Notes under the pieces: generated by a model
The model's database searches: none
Told to the model about the DNA's origin: nothing
The model's input: the letters and a program-made list of their open reading frames with translations, nothing else
Made by a program: the position numbers and the translations under genes
From: Tepidisphaeraceae bacterium
GTDB taxonomy: Bacteria > Planctomycetota > Phycisphaerae > Tepidisphaerales > Tepidisphaeraceae
Length of the DNA stretch: 64,000 bases
Assembly: GCA_035998445.1 (NCBI GenBank)
Contig: DASYHQ010000047.1
Span: 1 to 64,000 of the forward strand
Reading direction: 5' to 3'
Shown: piece by piece, positions 50,701-61,326 of the stretch
How the letters are laid out: each line of letters starts with the position of its first letter
Numbering within the stretch: the stretch's first letter is position 1

Positions 50701-53559
50701 TCAGACCAGCGCGACCGCCAACTGATCCAGATTAGGTCCACCCGCAACGCCGGCGGTCAGCCGGATCGTATTCGAGCCGGACCGAAGCGCCGCGACCAGC
50801 GTCGTCGTGCCCCATTGGTTCCAACCACCGGTGCCACCAAACGACAACGTCGTGACCGCCACACCGTTCACGGACACGGTTAACGGCCGACCCGCGGTCG
50901 TGCCGCTGGCGTAGCGGAATGCTAGCGACGCGCTGCCCGCACTGGCCTGGTTGACGGTGAACTGCACGTAGGAACCGTTGCCCCCGTAGTCGACGTAGCC
51001 ACCACCGGTGTAACCGCCGTGCTCGCGGGAGATCGCCGAGTTGCCGAACGTTGCGGCCTCGGCTTGGTAAACCAAGGGCGAAGACATCGCGGTCGTGAGA
51101 TTGACGATCAACCGATCCACGTTCGGTCCACCGGCGGCGCCGGCAAGCAGGCGAATCGTGTTGTTGCCACTGTTGAGCGTGGCCGGGATCGACGCGATCG
51201 CCCACGTGCCCCAATTGCCGGTTGGTCCAAATTGAACCGTACCGACATTCGTGCCGTTGACGATCACCGTGAGTGGCCGGTTTGATGTCGATCCATTTGC
51301 ATAGCGGAAGTCGAGCCGTACCGCACCGCTGGCAGGGCGGTTCACGGTCCACTGCACCGCTGACCCGTTACCAGCGAAGTCGGCAAAGCCACTGCCACCA
51401 AAGCCCGCCCAGTTGCTCGCCGCGACGGTGCCACCCGACAGCGCCGCCGACTCGGCTTCGTACACAGCGGCGCTCGGCGTGATGCTGGCGGGGCTGACGA
51501 TCAACTGGTCGACGTTCGGCCCACCGGCACTGCCCGCGACCAGCCGCACCGTATTGTTTCCCGCCTGCAACGCGGTGTTCAGCGAGACCGTCGACCACGT
51601 CGCCCAACTGCCGGTGGGACCGAACGACAGCGTGCCAACGTTTGTGCCGTTGACGATCACCGTTAGCGGCCGATTGCCGGTCGAACCATTGGCGTAGCGG
51701 AACTCGAGCTTGGCGCTACCGGCCGCGGCGCGGTCGACCGTCCACTGCACCGCCGACCCATTGCCGGCGAAGTCGGCGAAGCCGTTGCCGTTGTATCCCA
51801 CCCAATTTTTTGCCGAGACGGTGCCGCCCGACAGTGCTGCGCTTTCCGCCTGCAGTGTGACCGTGGTGGGCGGGGTAACGGTCGACTGGCGCGTGCCGAA
51901 GTTCTTGCCACTCATCGCGGCGCCGGCGGCCACGGTCACACTATGCGCCGCGTTGTTGGCCGGCGATGTTTGTGTCCAGCCGCTGGGGACCACCTCGCGC
52001 ACCACGTACGAGCCGGGCAGCAGTTTGGTGAAGGCGTAGTCACCGGCGCCATCGGTAAGCGTGGACCGCTCGCCGGCGTTGAGCGAACCATTGTTGTTGG
52101 CGTCGACGTAGACGGTTCGACCGGACACGCCCGCCTCACTGCTGCCGCGCGATCCATTGTCATCTGCATCGTTGAAGACGCTGCCCTTGATCGACCCGTC
52201 CACCGCAACGCGGATGAACGTCGGGCTTTCGTTGACCGTCAACCGCACCTGACCCGCCGCGGGCTTCGTGTACGAGACGGACGGCGCGGCGCCACTAGCC
52301 AGCGGCATACGCTCGGCACTCACGACCGACCCTGGCAGGCCAGAGAGCGTGGCCGTGGTCGACGTGTTGTTGCCGGTGGCCGACCAAACCGCCCAGATGA
52401 CGTCCGACGGGTCGCCGGCCCGTTCATAGGCGTACGCGTGGACGCCGTTGTTCGTGGATTGCACGACGCCCTTGAACTTGTAGTCGCCGAGCGTCTTCTG
52501 CAGGTGCGCCACGGCCCAGTACGATTCCTTCGGCTGGAAATCGCGCGTGAGGCCCGACCCGCCGTAGAGCGTGGGGCTGTCGCTGTCGTTGAACCAGAAC
52601 TGGTACGCCCGGTCGATGTCCATCCGCGAGAACTCGAGCCACGACCGCACGAGGTACTGCGCCTGCTGCGTGTCGGTGACGTCCTTGAAGTCCTTGAACG
52701 TGCCGGTGGTCTGATTGGGCTTGGTGCTGGAGTCGTAGCCGAACTCGGTGATCCAGGTTTGGGCGGTGGGGTCGTGGGCGTCCTTCCAGTCGATGATCTT
52801 CTGCACGTCGGTGAGGTAACTCAGCCGGGCGTCTTCGGGATAGCTGCGTTCCCACGTCGGATATCCGGTGAGGAATGGGTAGGAGTGCGTGTTGTAGACG
52901 TCAACGAGGTGTTCGAGGCCGTCGAAGAGGTTGATGTTCTTCGCGTACTGCCCGCTGGGCCCGTCGGTGACGTTCATGGTGGCGATCGGCAGCGCGGCGT
53001 CGCCATCGCGAATGCCTTGAGCCATGTTCTGGAAGATCTGCCGATAGACGGCGTCGGAGAACTGGCCTTCCTCGTTGCCGATCTCGACGGAGCGCACGAG
53101 CCCGTTTCCGTTGGTCGGCCCGAAGTAAGAGGCGAACGCCTTCCCGTACTTGTACGCATCGGCGGCGAGGTTCGTCCAGGAGGAGTCGGTGAAGCCCTTC
53201 AGCTGAATGCAGGCGTCGATCCGGAAACCACCCGCCACCCAAGGCGAATACTCGCGGTCCCAGTTCACGCCGTTGCGGGCGAAGGGGAACGTGGTCGTGT
53301 AACTGGTGTCGCTGCCGACGTCCCAGTTCATGTTGTGATAATCGCGCACGTGGCTGGCGACCGGGATGTACAACTGCGGGTCGAACCCATTGAACGAGTG
53401 CGTGTTGATCCCCATGAACTCGCTGAATGTCGGCTCGGCCGAAAGCAGGGTACGCGGCTCAAGCGTTTCGATCGCAAAGCGATCCGTTTGCAGTTGGAGC
53501 GCGGGCGTGCTTTGAACGAGGGGACGCCGGGACACGATTGCCAACGGTGCCTTGCGCAT
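50701..53559 (-). CDS. Secreted glycosidase with SdrD-like domain and three CBM35-like modules
   Basis: A 952-residue exported enzyme. The LEPRTLLS motif (33-40) is the planctomycete surface-protein signature. A (beta/alpha)8 glycosidase domain (about 42-450) has likely acid/base Glu163 (IGNEEG) and nucleophile Glu272 (WITEFGYDS). A SdrD/Cna-B-like spacer (about 455-560: GSVFNDADDNGSRGSSEAG) follows. Three CBM35/CBM6-like modules of about 125 residues each (565-690, 695-825, 830-952) share AESAALSGGTV and GNGSAVQWTV-type sequence; modules 1 and 2 are very alike. It probably degrades polysaccharides outside the cell. GGAGAAG precedes the ATG by seven bases. Confidence 0.8.
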   Translation of the reverse strand: MRKAPLAIVSRRPLVQSTPALQLQTDRFAIETLEPRTLLSAEPTFSEFMGINTHSFNGFDPQLYIPVASHVRDYHNMNWDVGSDTSYTTTFPFARNGVNWDREYSPWVAGGFRIDACIQLKGFTDSSWTNLAADAYKYGKAFASYFGPTNGNGLVRSVEIGNEEGQFSDAVYRQIFQNMAQGIRDGDAALPIATMNVTDGPSGQYAKNINLFDGLEHLVDVYNTHSYPFLTGYPTWERSYPEDARLSYLTDVQKIIDWKDAHDPTAQTWITEFGYDSSTKPNQTTGTFKDFKDVTDTQQAQYLVRSWLEFSRMDIDRAYQFWFNDSDSPTLYGGSGLTRDFQPKESYWAVAHLQKTLGDYKFKGVVQSTNNGVHAYAYERAGDPSDVIWAVWSATGNNTSTTATLSGLPGSVVSAERMPLASGAAPSVSYTKPAAGQVRLTVNESPTFIRVAVDGSIKGSVFNDADDNGSRGSSEAGVSGRTVYVDANNNGSLNAGERSTLTDGAGDYAFTKLLPGSYVVREVVPSGWTQTSPANNAAHSVTVAAGAAMSGKNFGTRQSTVTPPTTVTLQAESAALSGGTVSAKNWVGYNGNGFADFAGNGSAVQWTVDRAAAGSAKLEFRYANGSTGNRPLTVIVNGTNVGTLSFGPTGSWATWSTVSLNTALQAGNNTVRLVAGSAGGPNVDQLIVSPASITPSAAVYEAESAALSGGTVAASNWAGFGGSGFADFAGNGSAVQWTVNRPASGAVRLDFRYANGSTSNRPLTVIVNGTNVGTVQFGPTGNWGTWAIASIPATLNSGNNTIRLLAGAAGGPNVDRLIVNLTTAMSSPLVYQAEAATFGNSAISREHGGYTGGGYVDYGGNGSYVQFTVNQASAGSASLAFRYASGTTAGRPLTVSVNGVAVTTLSFGGTGGWNQWGTTTLVAALRSGSNTIRLTAGVAGGPNLDQLAVALV

Positions 53560-53829
53560 TTGATGCTTCTCCGGGATGTGCAGTAGTGTCGCTCGTTTGA
53601 ACGACGAATGCAGATTCGAGACTGGAGCCTGTGCGCGAAACCACCGCCAGGGGCTTCACGACACAGTCATCATTATGACCCCAATTCAACAATGTGCAAC
53701 TGTTGCGAAGAGAGATTTTGTGTGCCGACGCGCAGATTAAAAATGGTCTATTTCAAGCAGATGGGCGAATGTCTGGGGTGACGAGTGTCGCGCCTCACAA
53801 TTCCAAGAGGGCCGCTTCGTCTCAACGCA
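53560..53829. other. Intergenic region, nothing recognised
   Basis: A 270-bp gap between two minus-strand genes. It contains the ribosome site of the glycosidase and a moderately AT-rich stretch (53670-53760), a likely promoter region, but no convincing hexamer pair. Confidence 0.4.
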
Positions 53830-54378
53830 TCACTCGAACGCCTGCGCCACCTTGCAGCGGAACCCGCTCAGCACGATGCCGCCATCGAGCGTGTCGGTCG
53901 ACCGCAGCGTGCGCGGCTCGGCCATTGGTTGGTGAACAGTAATGCTCTTGCGCTTCGGACTGACGACCCACACCAACAACGCGCCGGCCGCCAGGTAATC
54001 GTCCACCTTGCGCGCCACTTCCCCGGGCCGATCATCGGGGGACAACACTTCGACCGCGAGGTCCGGAGCGCCGATCCAAAACGATTTCGGCCGTGGTCCT
54101 AGCAGCCGATCCGCCCGTACAAAGGCAATGTCCGCCCCGCGAACCGTGTCCGGATCGCGCGCGACGATGAAACCGGTCTCGGCCCCAACCACTACCCCAA
54201 GTTTGTGCTTCTTAACGTGCGCCGCCAACAAGAACGACAGGTTGATGATCGTCGCCCCGTGATCGAACCCCGACGGTGCCATCATGACGATCTCTCCCCG
54301 AATCAGCTCACACCGTCCCGGCGGCGGATTCTTCCACAACTCGCGGGCGGTCACGATCTGGGTCGCGATGGAGGGCAT
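53830..54378 (-). CDS. Uma2-family (DUF820) putative endonuclease
   Basis: A 182-residue protein of the Uma2 family, a PD-(D/E)XK nuclease-like fold very common in planctomycetes and cyanobacteria. The features are CELIRGEIVMMAPSGFDHGA, RGADIAFVRADR, DLAVEVLSPDDRPGEVARKV (D-x-n-ExLS, the catalytic pair) and YLAAGALLVWVVSPKRKSI. The biological role of this family is largely unknown. It lies 77 bp from lepA on the same strand, perhaps by read-through. Confidence 0.85.
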   Translation of the reverse strand: MPSIATQIVTARELWKNPPPGRCELIRGEIVMMAPSGFDHGATIINLSFLLAAHVKKHKLGVVVGAETGFIVARDPDTVRGADIAFVRADRLLGPRPKSFWIGAPDLAVEVLSPDDRPGEVARKVDDYLAAGALLVWVVSPKRKSITVHQPMAEPRTLRSTDTLDGGIVLSGFRCKVAQAFE

Positions 54379-54455
54379 GACGGAAGTATACCATCCCCAA
54401 ATATCTGCCGGAATCCATTGCGCCTGGCACCGGCGTAGTCGGACTGGGTCGAGGG

Positions 54456-56243
<1,788 letters not shown>

Positions 56244-56771
56244 AAGGTCCTGTGGGCGCGAACGACTACGTAAGGGGGTCAATCTTATTCGCCCGCATGC
56301 CGTTGAACAAATCCGGATGCCTCCCAATCTGCCGCCGATGCACAGCTGCGCGTTCTCTGCGCACGCGGCTGAAGCTACCCATGACGCTGCTTACTAAGTG
56401 CGCGCGTTGCCGTAACACCGGCGGGTGACCTGAAGGCCCACCGGTTCCAAGAAAACCGGGATTCTGGAGCAGGGGCGGGGTCTGCGGGCATCAAAACATG
56501 CTTGGCATTTGTTTTGATATGTACCCCGAGCGGTCGAAGCCAGATCGAGGCGCACGTTCCGGACGTGTGCGAGCCGGCTGGCCTTCGAGCGCAGATCACA
56601 CGATCGAGCTCGTGTTGCCGGTGGCTGGGCGGAAGCGTTCGTTCCAGCGTGCGGTGACCGAGCGGGTGGGACCGGGCAGTAGTAGGAAACGAACGACCAC
56701 GCGACCGCCGATGGACCGGCGGACGCACATCAACTTAAGGGCGCAGGATGCGCGAACAGGGAAAACCGTCT
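56244..56771. other. Intergenic region upstream of amt1
   Basis: A 528-bp gap between divergent lepA and amt1. A longer frame (56498-56917) is basic and without family resemblance. There is no strong palindrome or tRNA. An AT-richer stretch at 56500-56525 may mark a promoter, but no clear hexamers or nitrogen-regulation site can be assigned. Confidence 0.4.
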
Positions 56772-58226
56772 ATGTCGAACCAGTTACTCCGTCGGTGGGC
56801 CTTGCCTGCCGTTCTCGCAATGGCCGTGGTGGTGCCTGCCGTCTGCATGGCGCAGGACACCATGACGCCTCCCCCGGCCGCCGCCGAAGTGGCGGCGGTG
56901 GTGGAAGCCGCGGTTGAAGCGCCGGCGACGTCGGACGAGATGTTTCGCGTCAACAACGTGTGGATGATGGTCTGTACCGGGCTGGTCTTCCTGATGCACC
57001 TGGGCTTCGCCACGCTGGAAACCGGCTTGTGCCGGGCGAAGAACACCGTCAACATCCTGACGAAGAACGCCGCGATCCCGATGATCGGCGTGATCACGTA
57101 CTACGCGATCGGCTTCAACCTGATGTACCCGGGCGATGAGGGCTGGACGGTCAGCAACTGGATCGGCGCGTTCTCGCCGGGCATTGCCACGGATGCGGCG
57201 GGCGTCACCAGCGGCTACAACGTCGGCTACACGTACTGGACCGACTTCCTGTTCCAGGCGATGTTCTGCGCTACTGCCTGCACAATCGTTTCGGGTGCGG
57301 TCGCCGAGCGCATCAAGCTCTACCCGTTCCTGATCTTCTCGACATTGTTCACCGCGTTCGCCTATCCGCTCATGGGCGCGTGGAAGTGGGGCTATGGCTG
57401 GCTGCATGACATGGCCACCCCGTTCTATGACTTTGCCGGTTCGACGCTGGTGCACTCGGTGGGTGGCTGGGCCGCGCTGGTCGGCATCATCCTCCTTGGG
57501 CCCCGTCTCGGTAAGTACAACGCCGACGGTTCGACCAATCCGATCCCCGGCCACAACATGCCGCTGGTGGCCGCCGGCGTGTTCATGCTGTTCCTCGGTT
57601 GGTTCGGCTTCAACGGCGGTTCGGTGCTGAGCGCCGATCCGGGTCTGGTATCGCTCGTGCTCGTTACGACGACCCTCGCCGGCGCCGCTGGTACGCTGGC
57701 CGCGCTGTTCACGTCGCAGCTGGTCCTGGGCAAGCCCGACTTCTCGATGGCGATGAACGGCGCGTTGGCAGGCCTCGTCGGTATCACCGCAGGTGCTGAC
57801 AAGATGACTCCGGGGATTGCGATCATCATCGGTCTGGTCGCCGGCATCTTGGTGGTCTTCGCGGTCCTGTTCTTCGACAAGATCCGCATCGACGATCCGG
57901 TCGGCGCCCTGTCCGTCCACCTTGTGTGCGGCATCTGGGGCACGCTGGCGGTCGGCATCTTCGGTGAGCTGGCCAGCGTACAGCAGCTCATCAGCCAGCT
58001 GATCGGTGTGGCTGCCTACGGCATCGCCACTGTGGCCTTCAGCTTCGTCTTCTTCGGCATTATCAAGGCCGTCATGGGCCTGCGTGTGAGCGAAGCGGAA
58101 GAGATCGAAGGTCTGGACATCGGCGAGCACGGGATGGAAGCCTATCCCAACTTCGCCACCCCCACGATCGACGGTATGGGCGACAGCAGCACCACGGCCG
58201 GCACCCGCCGGGCGGTGACGGCCTAA
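56772..58226 (+). CDS. amt: Ammonium transporter
   Basis: A 484-residue Amt/Rh channel that moves ammonium across the cytoplasmic membrane. It starts with a signal-like segment (LPAVLAMAVVVPAVCMA) and an Ala/Pro-rich stretch, then about 11 spans. The twin-His pore is in STLVHSVGGWAALVG and LSVHLVCGIWGTLAVG. The outside recruitment region has LETGLCRAKNTVNI, and the C-terminal tail (GLRVSEAEEIEGLDIGEHG) is the part that PII proteins usually bind. No glnK is adjacent. ATG 56772 was chosen since it precedes the signal segment. Confidence 0.93.
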   Translation: MSNQLLRRWALPAVLAMAVVVPAVCMAQDTMTPPPAAAEVAAVVEAAVEAPATSDEMFRVNNVWMMVCTGLVFLMHLGFATLETGLCRAKNTVNILTKNAAIPMIGVITYYAIGFNLMYPGDEGWTVSNWIGAFSPGIATDAAGVTSGYNVGYTYWTDFLFQAMFCATACTIVSGAVAERIKLYPFLIFSTLFTAFAYPLMGAWKWGYGWLHDMATPFYDFAGSTLVHSVGGWAALVGIILLGPRLGKYNADGSTNPIPGHNMPLVAAGVFMLFLGWFGFNGGSVLSADPGLVSLVLVTTTLAGAAGTLAALFTSQLVLGKPDFSMAMNGALAGLVGITAGADKMTPGIAIIIGLVAGILVVFAVLFFDKIRIDDPVGALSVHLVCGIWGTLAVGIFGELASVQQLISQLIGVAAYGIATVAFSFVFFGIIKAVMGLRVSEAEEIEGLDIGEHGMEAYPNFATPTIDGMGDSSTTAGTRRAVTA

Positions 58227-58275
58227 GCCTTTGCGACCCTAAGGGTGGGGTTGCAGGATCGCAAGTTTGAAGACG

Positions 58276-58312
58276 AGCCACGCGTCGAAGGACGCGTGGC
58301 TTGTTTCGTTTT
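58276..58312 (+). terminator. Rho-independent terminator of amt1
   Basis: AGCCACGCGTC, loop GAAG, GACGCGTGGCT form a perfect 11-bp stem, followed by TGTTTCGTTTTG. It lies 50 bp after the amt1 stop. Confidence 0.8.
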
Positions 58313-58357
58313 GTGTGCTCTCCCGAGTTGTGTGTCGCCCCGCACGCAAAGCCGAAC

Positions 58358-58422
58358 GTTCAGCCGCGGGCTCGCCCGCAAGGGGACACACAGGAGATCG
58401 CAGGCAAGCCTGCGGCTAAACG
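58358..58422. repeat. REP-like hairpin, AGCCGCGAGCTTGC family
   Basis: TTCAGCCGCGGGCTCGCCCGC at 58360 (quoted in part) faces GCAGGCAAGCCTGCGGCTAA ending at 58419, a hairpin related to the unit at 17812-17873. It is in the gap between the two amt genes and has drifted. Confidence 0.6.
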
Positions 58423-58643
58423 TGATGTCGGCTGCCTCCGAAGTTTCGTTCGCCTGTCGATATGCTGGCGGATAGTTCCCCTCGCATGCCTCTTTTGCTA
58501 GCCTGCCGCCGCGATCGGGCGAGCGAGCCGGTCGTGCCGTGGCCATGCGCGTTGGTTAGAGCGGGCTTGGCGTCCACCGATTCGGGCTTAGCGGATGTAC
58601 CGTGCCCGGCGGAGGAGCGGCAGATTCGAATCAGGGAGCGAGC

Positions 58644-60176
58644 ATGCAGAGTGAGTTCTGGAGGCGCCGCCGGTCCACGTTGACCGCCGCTGCGATGGTT
58701 TTGTGCGTCACGGTGTTCTGCGGACTGGTTAGCGCTCAGGAGGTGGCCCCGCAGGTCGCTCCGATCGCCGAGGCTACCGTCGTCGAAGCCCCTGCGATCG
58801 AATCGGCCGATAGGATCATTCGCGGTGTCGACACCGGTTCGACCGCGTGGATGCTCGTCTCCAGCGCGTTCGTTCTGCTGATGGTGCCTGGCCTGGCGCT
58901 GTTCTACGGCGGGATGGTGCGCGCCAAGAACGTGCTGAACATGTTCCTCTGCTGCATGGTCGCGATCGGCGTCATCGGCATCACCTGGACGATCTACGGC
59001 TACGCGATCGCGTTCGGCAGCCAATCGCTGATTTCGATCGAGAACGAGGGCGGCACGCCCTGGAGCCTGTTGGGGTGGGACAGAAGCCTGCTCTTCCTGC
59101 AGGCGTTCTCCGACTTCAAGCGATCGGTCTATAGCGGCAACACCACCGGGGCGGTCACGACCCACATCCCCGAACTGGCGTTCGTGATGTTCCAAGGGAA
59201 GTTCGCGATCATCACGCCAGCGATCATTGTTGGGGCGCTGGCCGAGCGGGTGCGATTTGGCCCGTTCGTGCTGTTCATGGTGCTCTGGAGCACGTTCATC
59301 TACCTGCCGGTGGCCCACTGGGTGTGGAACGTGAACGGCTGGCTGTACCAGTACGGCGCGCTCGACTTCGCGGGTGGCACGGTCGTTCACGTGTTGGGTG
59401 GTGTGAGTGGCTTGGCGGTCTGCCTCGTGTTGGGGCCGCGCACGGGTTACGGGCGCATCCCGATGCCGCCGCACAGCTTGGGATTGACGTTGATCGGTGC
59501 GGGCCTGCTGTGGTTCGGCTGGTTCGGCTTCAACGCCGGCTCGGCGATCGCGTTGCCGGGTGAGGAACTGCCCGTCGCCGGCGCGATTGCGGCGCTGGCC
59601 TTCACCAACACCCAGATCGCCGCCGCGGCCGCCGCGACGGCGTGGATGTTCGTCGAGTGGGCGCACGGTGGAAAACCGACGATCCTCGGCTTCGCCAGCG
59701 GCATGGTCGCGGGGCTAGTCGTCATCACGCCTTGCGCCGGTCACGTGCTGCCATGGCATTCGCTGATCATCGGCGGCCTGGGTGGGGGCGTCTGCTACTT
59801 CGGGTGTCGGCTGAAGAACGTGTTCAAGTATGACGACTCGCTCGACGCATTCGGCGTCCACGGCATCGGTGGGGCGCTGGGGGCCGTGCTCGTCGGTGTC
59901 TTCGCGATCCGCCCGGTCATGGGTGGCCTCGAACAGGTGACCAAGCAGGTCGTGGCCGTCGTGGTCTGCGCGGCCTTCGCGTTCGTCGGCAGCCTGATCC
60001 TGGCGCAGATCATCAAGATGACCGTCGGCCTGCGCGTCTCGGAGGAGGACGAGTTCGATGGTTTGGACATCGCCGTCCATGGCGAGTCCGGCTACAACCT
60101 CACCGAACCCATGGGCTCCAACATGGCCGGCGCCGAGGGCTACCCCGACGCGCGTGGTTCCAGTGCTCATCGGTAG
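58644..60176 (+). CDS. amt: Ammonium transporter, second copy
   Basis: A 510-residue Amt-family protein, only moderately similar to its neighbour. It has a signal-like start (LTAAAMVLCVTVFCGLVSA), an Ala/Pro/Glu-rich linker, then about 11 spans. FYGGMVRAKNVLNMFLCC and WAVVYLPVAHW-like YLPVAHWVWN are the classical Amt signatures. The twin His are in FAGGTVVHVLGGVSGLAV and DAFGVHGIGGALGAVLVG, and the phospho/PII-tail GLRVSEEDEFDGLDIAVHGE is conserved. It keeps the canonical form (AmtB-like) more than amt1. Start ATG 58644, with GGGAGCG just before. Confidence 0.94.
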   Translation: MQSEFWRRRRSTLTAAAMVLCVTVFCGLVSAQEVAPQVAPIAEATVVEAPAIESADRIIRGVDTGSTAWMLVSSAFVLLMVPGLALFYGGMVRAKNVLNMFLCCMVAIGVIGITWTIYGYAIAFGSQSLISIENEGGTPWSLLGWDRSLLFLQAFSDFKRSVYSGNTTGAVTTHIPELAFVMFQGKFAIITPAIIVGALAERVRFGPFVLFMVLWSTFIYLPVAHWVWNVNGWLYQYGALDFAGGTVVHVLGGVSGLAVCLVLGPRTGYGRIPMPPHSLGLTLIGAGLLWFGWFGFNAGSAIALPGEELPVAGAIAALAFTNTQIAAAAAATAWMFVEWAHGGKPTILGFASGMVAGLVVITPCAGHVLPWHSLIIGGLGGGVCYFGCRLKNVFKYDDSLDAFGVHGIGGALGAVLVGVFAIRPVMGGLEQVTKQVVAVVVCAAFAFVGSLILAQIIKMTVGLRVSEEDEFDGLDIAVHGESGYNLTEPMGSNMAGAEGYPDARGSSAHR

Positions 60177-60424
60177 ACATTCGGAAATCGCAATGGGTAT
60201 CACTGGGGCAGCGCGGCACGCTCGCGCTGCCCCTTTCGCTTCGATGTTTTCTGGCGTCCTTGCCACGAAGTCGCCGTCTGCGTTGCTAAGCCGTTATCGA
60301 AACCAGACCGTTCCAGTCCGCCTGGAATGCGGGTATCGACCGCGACACGCAGGCCTGCACTTTCCACATCGCGCGTGACGAGCCTTGTCAACCCGCGTAC
60401 AATTGGTATCTTTCCTGCCTGCAC

Positions 60425-60497
60425 AGCAGCGTAGCTCAGTTGGTAGAGCAAGGGATTCATAAGCCCTGGGTCACCGGTTCGAATCCGGTCGCTGCTA
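60425..60497 (+). tRNA. tRNA-Met (CAT), elongator type
   Basis: A 73-nt cloverleaf. The acceptor AGCAGCG/CGCTGCT is fully paired, with D-arm GCTC...GAGC, anticodon arm AGGGA-TTCATAA-GCCCT (CAT, with one A-G mismatch at the stem base), a variable loop and T-arm ACCGG-TTCGAAT-CCGGT. No CCA is encoded. The paired first base excludes an initiator. A tRNA-Ile(CAT) with lysidine cannot be excluded from sequence alone. A strong terminator follows at 60507. Confidence 0.92.
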
Positions 60498-60506
60498 TTT
60501 CCTGAT

Positions 60507-60538
60507 GGGCACTGGTTTTAGAACCAGTGCCCATTTTC
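60507..60538 (+). terminator. Rho-independent terminator of tRNA-Met
   Basis: GGGCACTGGTT, loop TTAG, AACCAGTGCCC form an 11-bp stem followed by ATTTTCG. It lies ten bases after the tRNA end. Confidence 0.85.
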
Positions 60539-60735
60539 GTTTCCGACTTTCACGAGCCGGGGGTTCATGCCACGTCGATCGTGGGCTCACACCCGAGGCT
60601 CATAAAGATCAGCTCCAATGGTCACTGCATCTATGGACCCCGAGTTGCGCCCGATAATCAGGGAAGCTCGTGCCTAACCTGTGTCCGGTTCCTGCCGATA
60701 GTGCTAACAGGTCGTCATACTGTTAGGAGCCGTCG

Positions 60736-61203
60736 ATGCCAGGGATTCAAATCGGACAATTGCTGATCGAGCAGGGCGTGCTGACGCGCAAGCAGGTGGA
60801 TCACATTCTCGTGATTCAGAAGCAGTCGCACCGTCCGTTCGGCGACTTGGCCGAGCGCCTCTTCGGCGTCGATCCGCGGGCCGTCGAAGATGCCTGGGTC
60901 GAGCAGTACGTGCGTACGGTCGGCGTGGTCGACCTGCAGGATCAGCAAGTTGAGACCGAGGCCCTGCGCATGCTGAACCGCCGGCAGGCCTGGCAGTTCC
61001 ACACGCTGCCGTTGCACCGCAAGAACAACGACCTGCACATGGCCACCAGCGCCGAGAACCTCGTGCGGGCCGTGAACTTCTCGGGCAAGAAGCTGGACGA
61101 ACCGGTCTACTTCCTGATCGCCGAACGCGAGCAGTTGCGCGACTTCCTGATGAAGCATTACCCGGTGCCGAACTACATCGCGCAGTACGCGGCTTCGATG
61201 TAG
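60736..61203 (+). CDS. Stand-alone GspE/MshE N-terminal-type domain protein
   Basis: A 155-residue protein that starts IQIGQLLIEQGVLTRKQVDH and continues with ILVIQKQSHRPFGDLAERLF. This is the pattern of the MshEN/GspE N-terminal domain (lgeLLve-GliteeQL-ea-----k-LG--Li). A second part, FHTLPLHRKNNDLHMATSAEN, resembles the domain second half (-P-----g-L-vAm-dP). There is no ATPase domain. Isolated domains of this type may bind cyclic di-GMP or dock to secretion ATPases. It could serve the pilus-like operon at 39-45 kb or HD-GYP signalling, which is inference. Confidence 0.7.
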   Translation: MPGIQIGQLLIEQGVLTRKQVDHILVIQKQSHRPFGDLAERLFGVDPRAVEDAWVEQYVRTVGVVDLQDQQVETEALRMLNRRQAWQFHTLPLHRKNNDLHMATSAENLVRAVNFSGKKLDEPVYFLIAEREQLRDFLMKHYPVPNYIAQYAASM

Positions 61204-61326
61204 AGCCTTTTCTGCGTCGGGAAGAGAACGCGAAGACGCGATGGCGCGAAGGAAGCGGCGAAGGAGATGACGCCGCGATTCATGTTGCCCCGTTTCTCTC
61301 AAATTCTCGCGCCTTCGGCTTTCCCT

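Noticed and set aside
56498-56917. 139-codon frame upstream of amt1
   Set aside because: Basic, Arg-rich sequence without signal, domain or ribosome site, overlapping the amt1 start in another frame.
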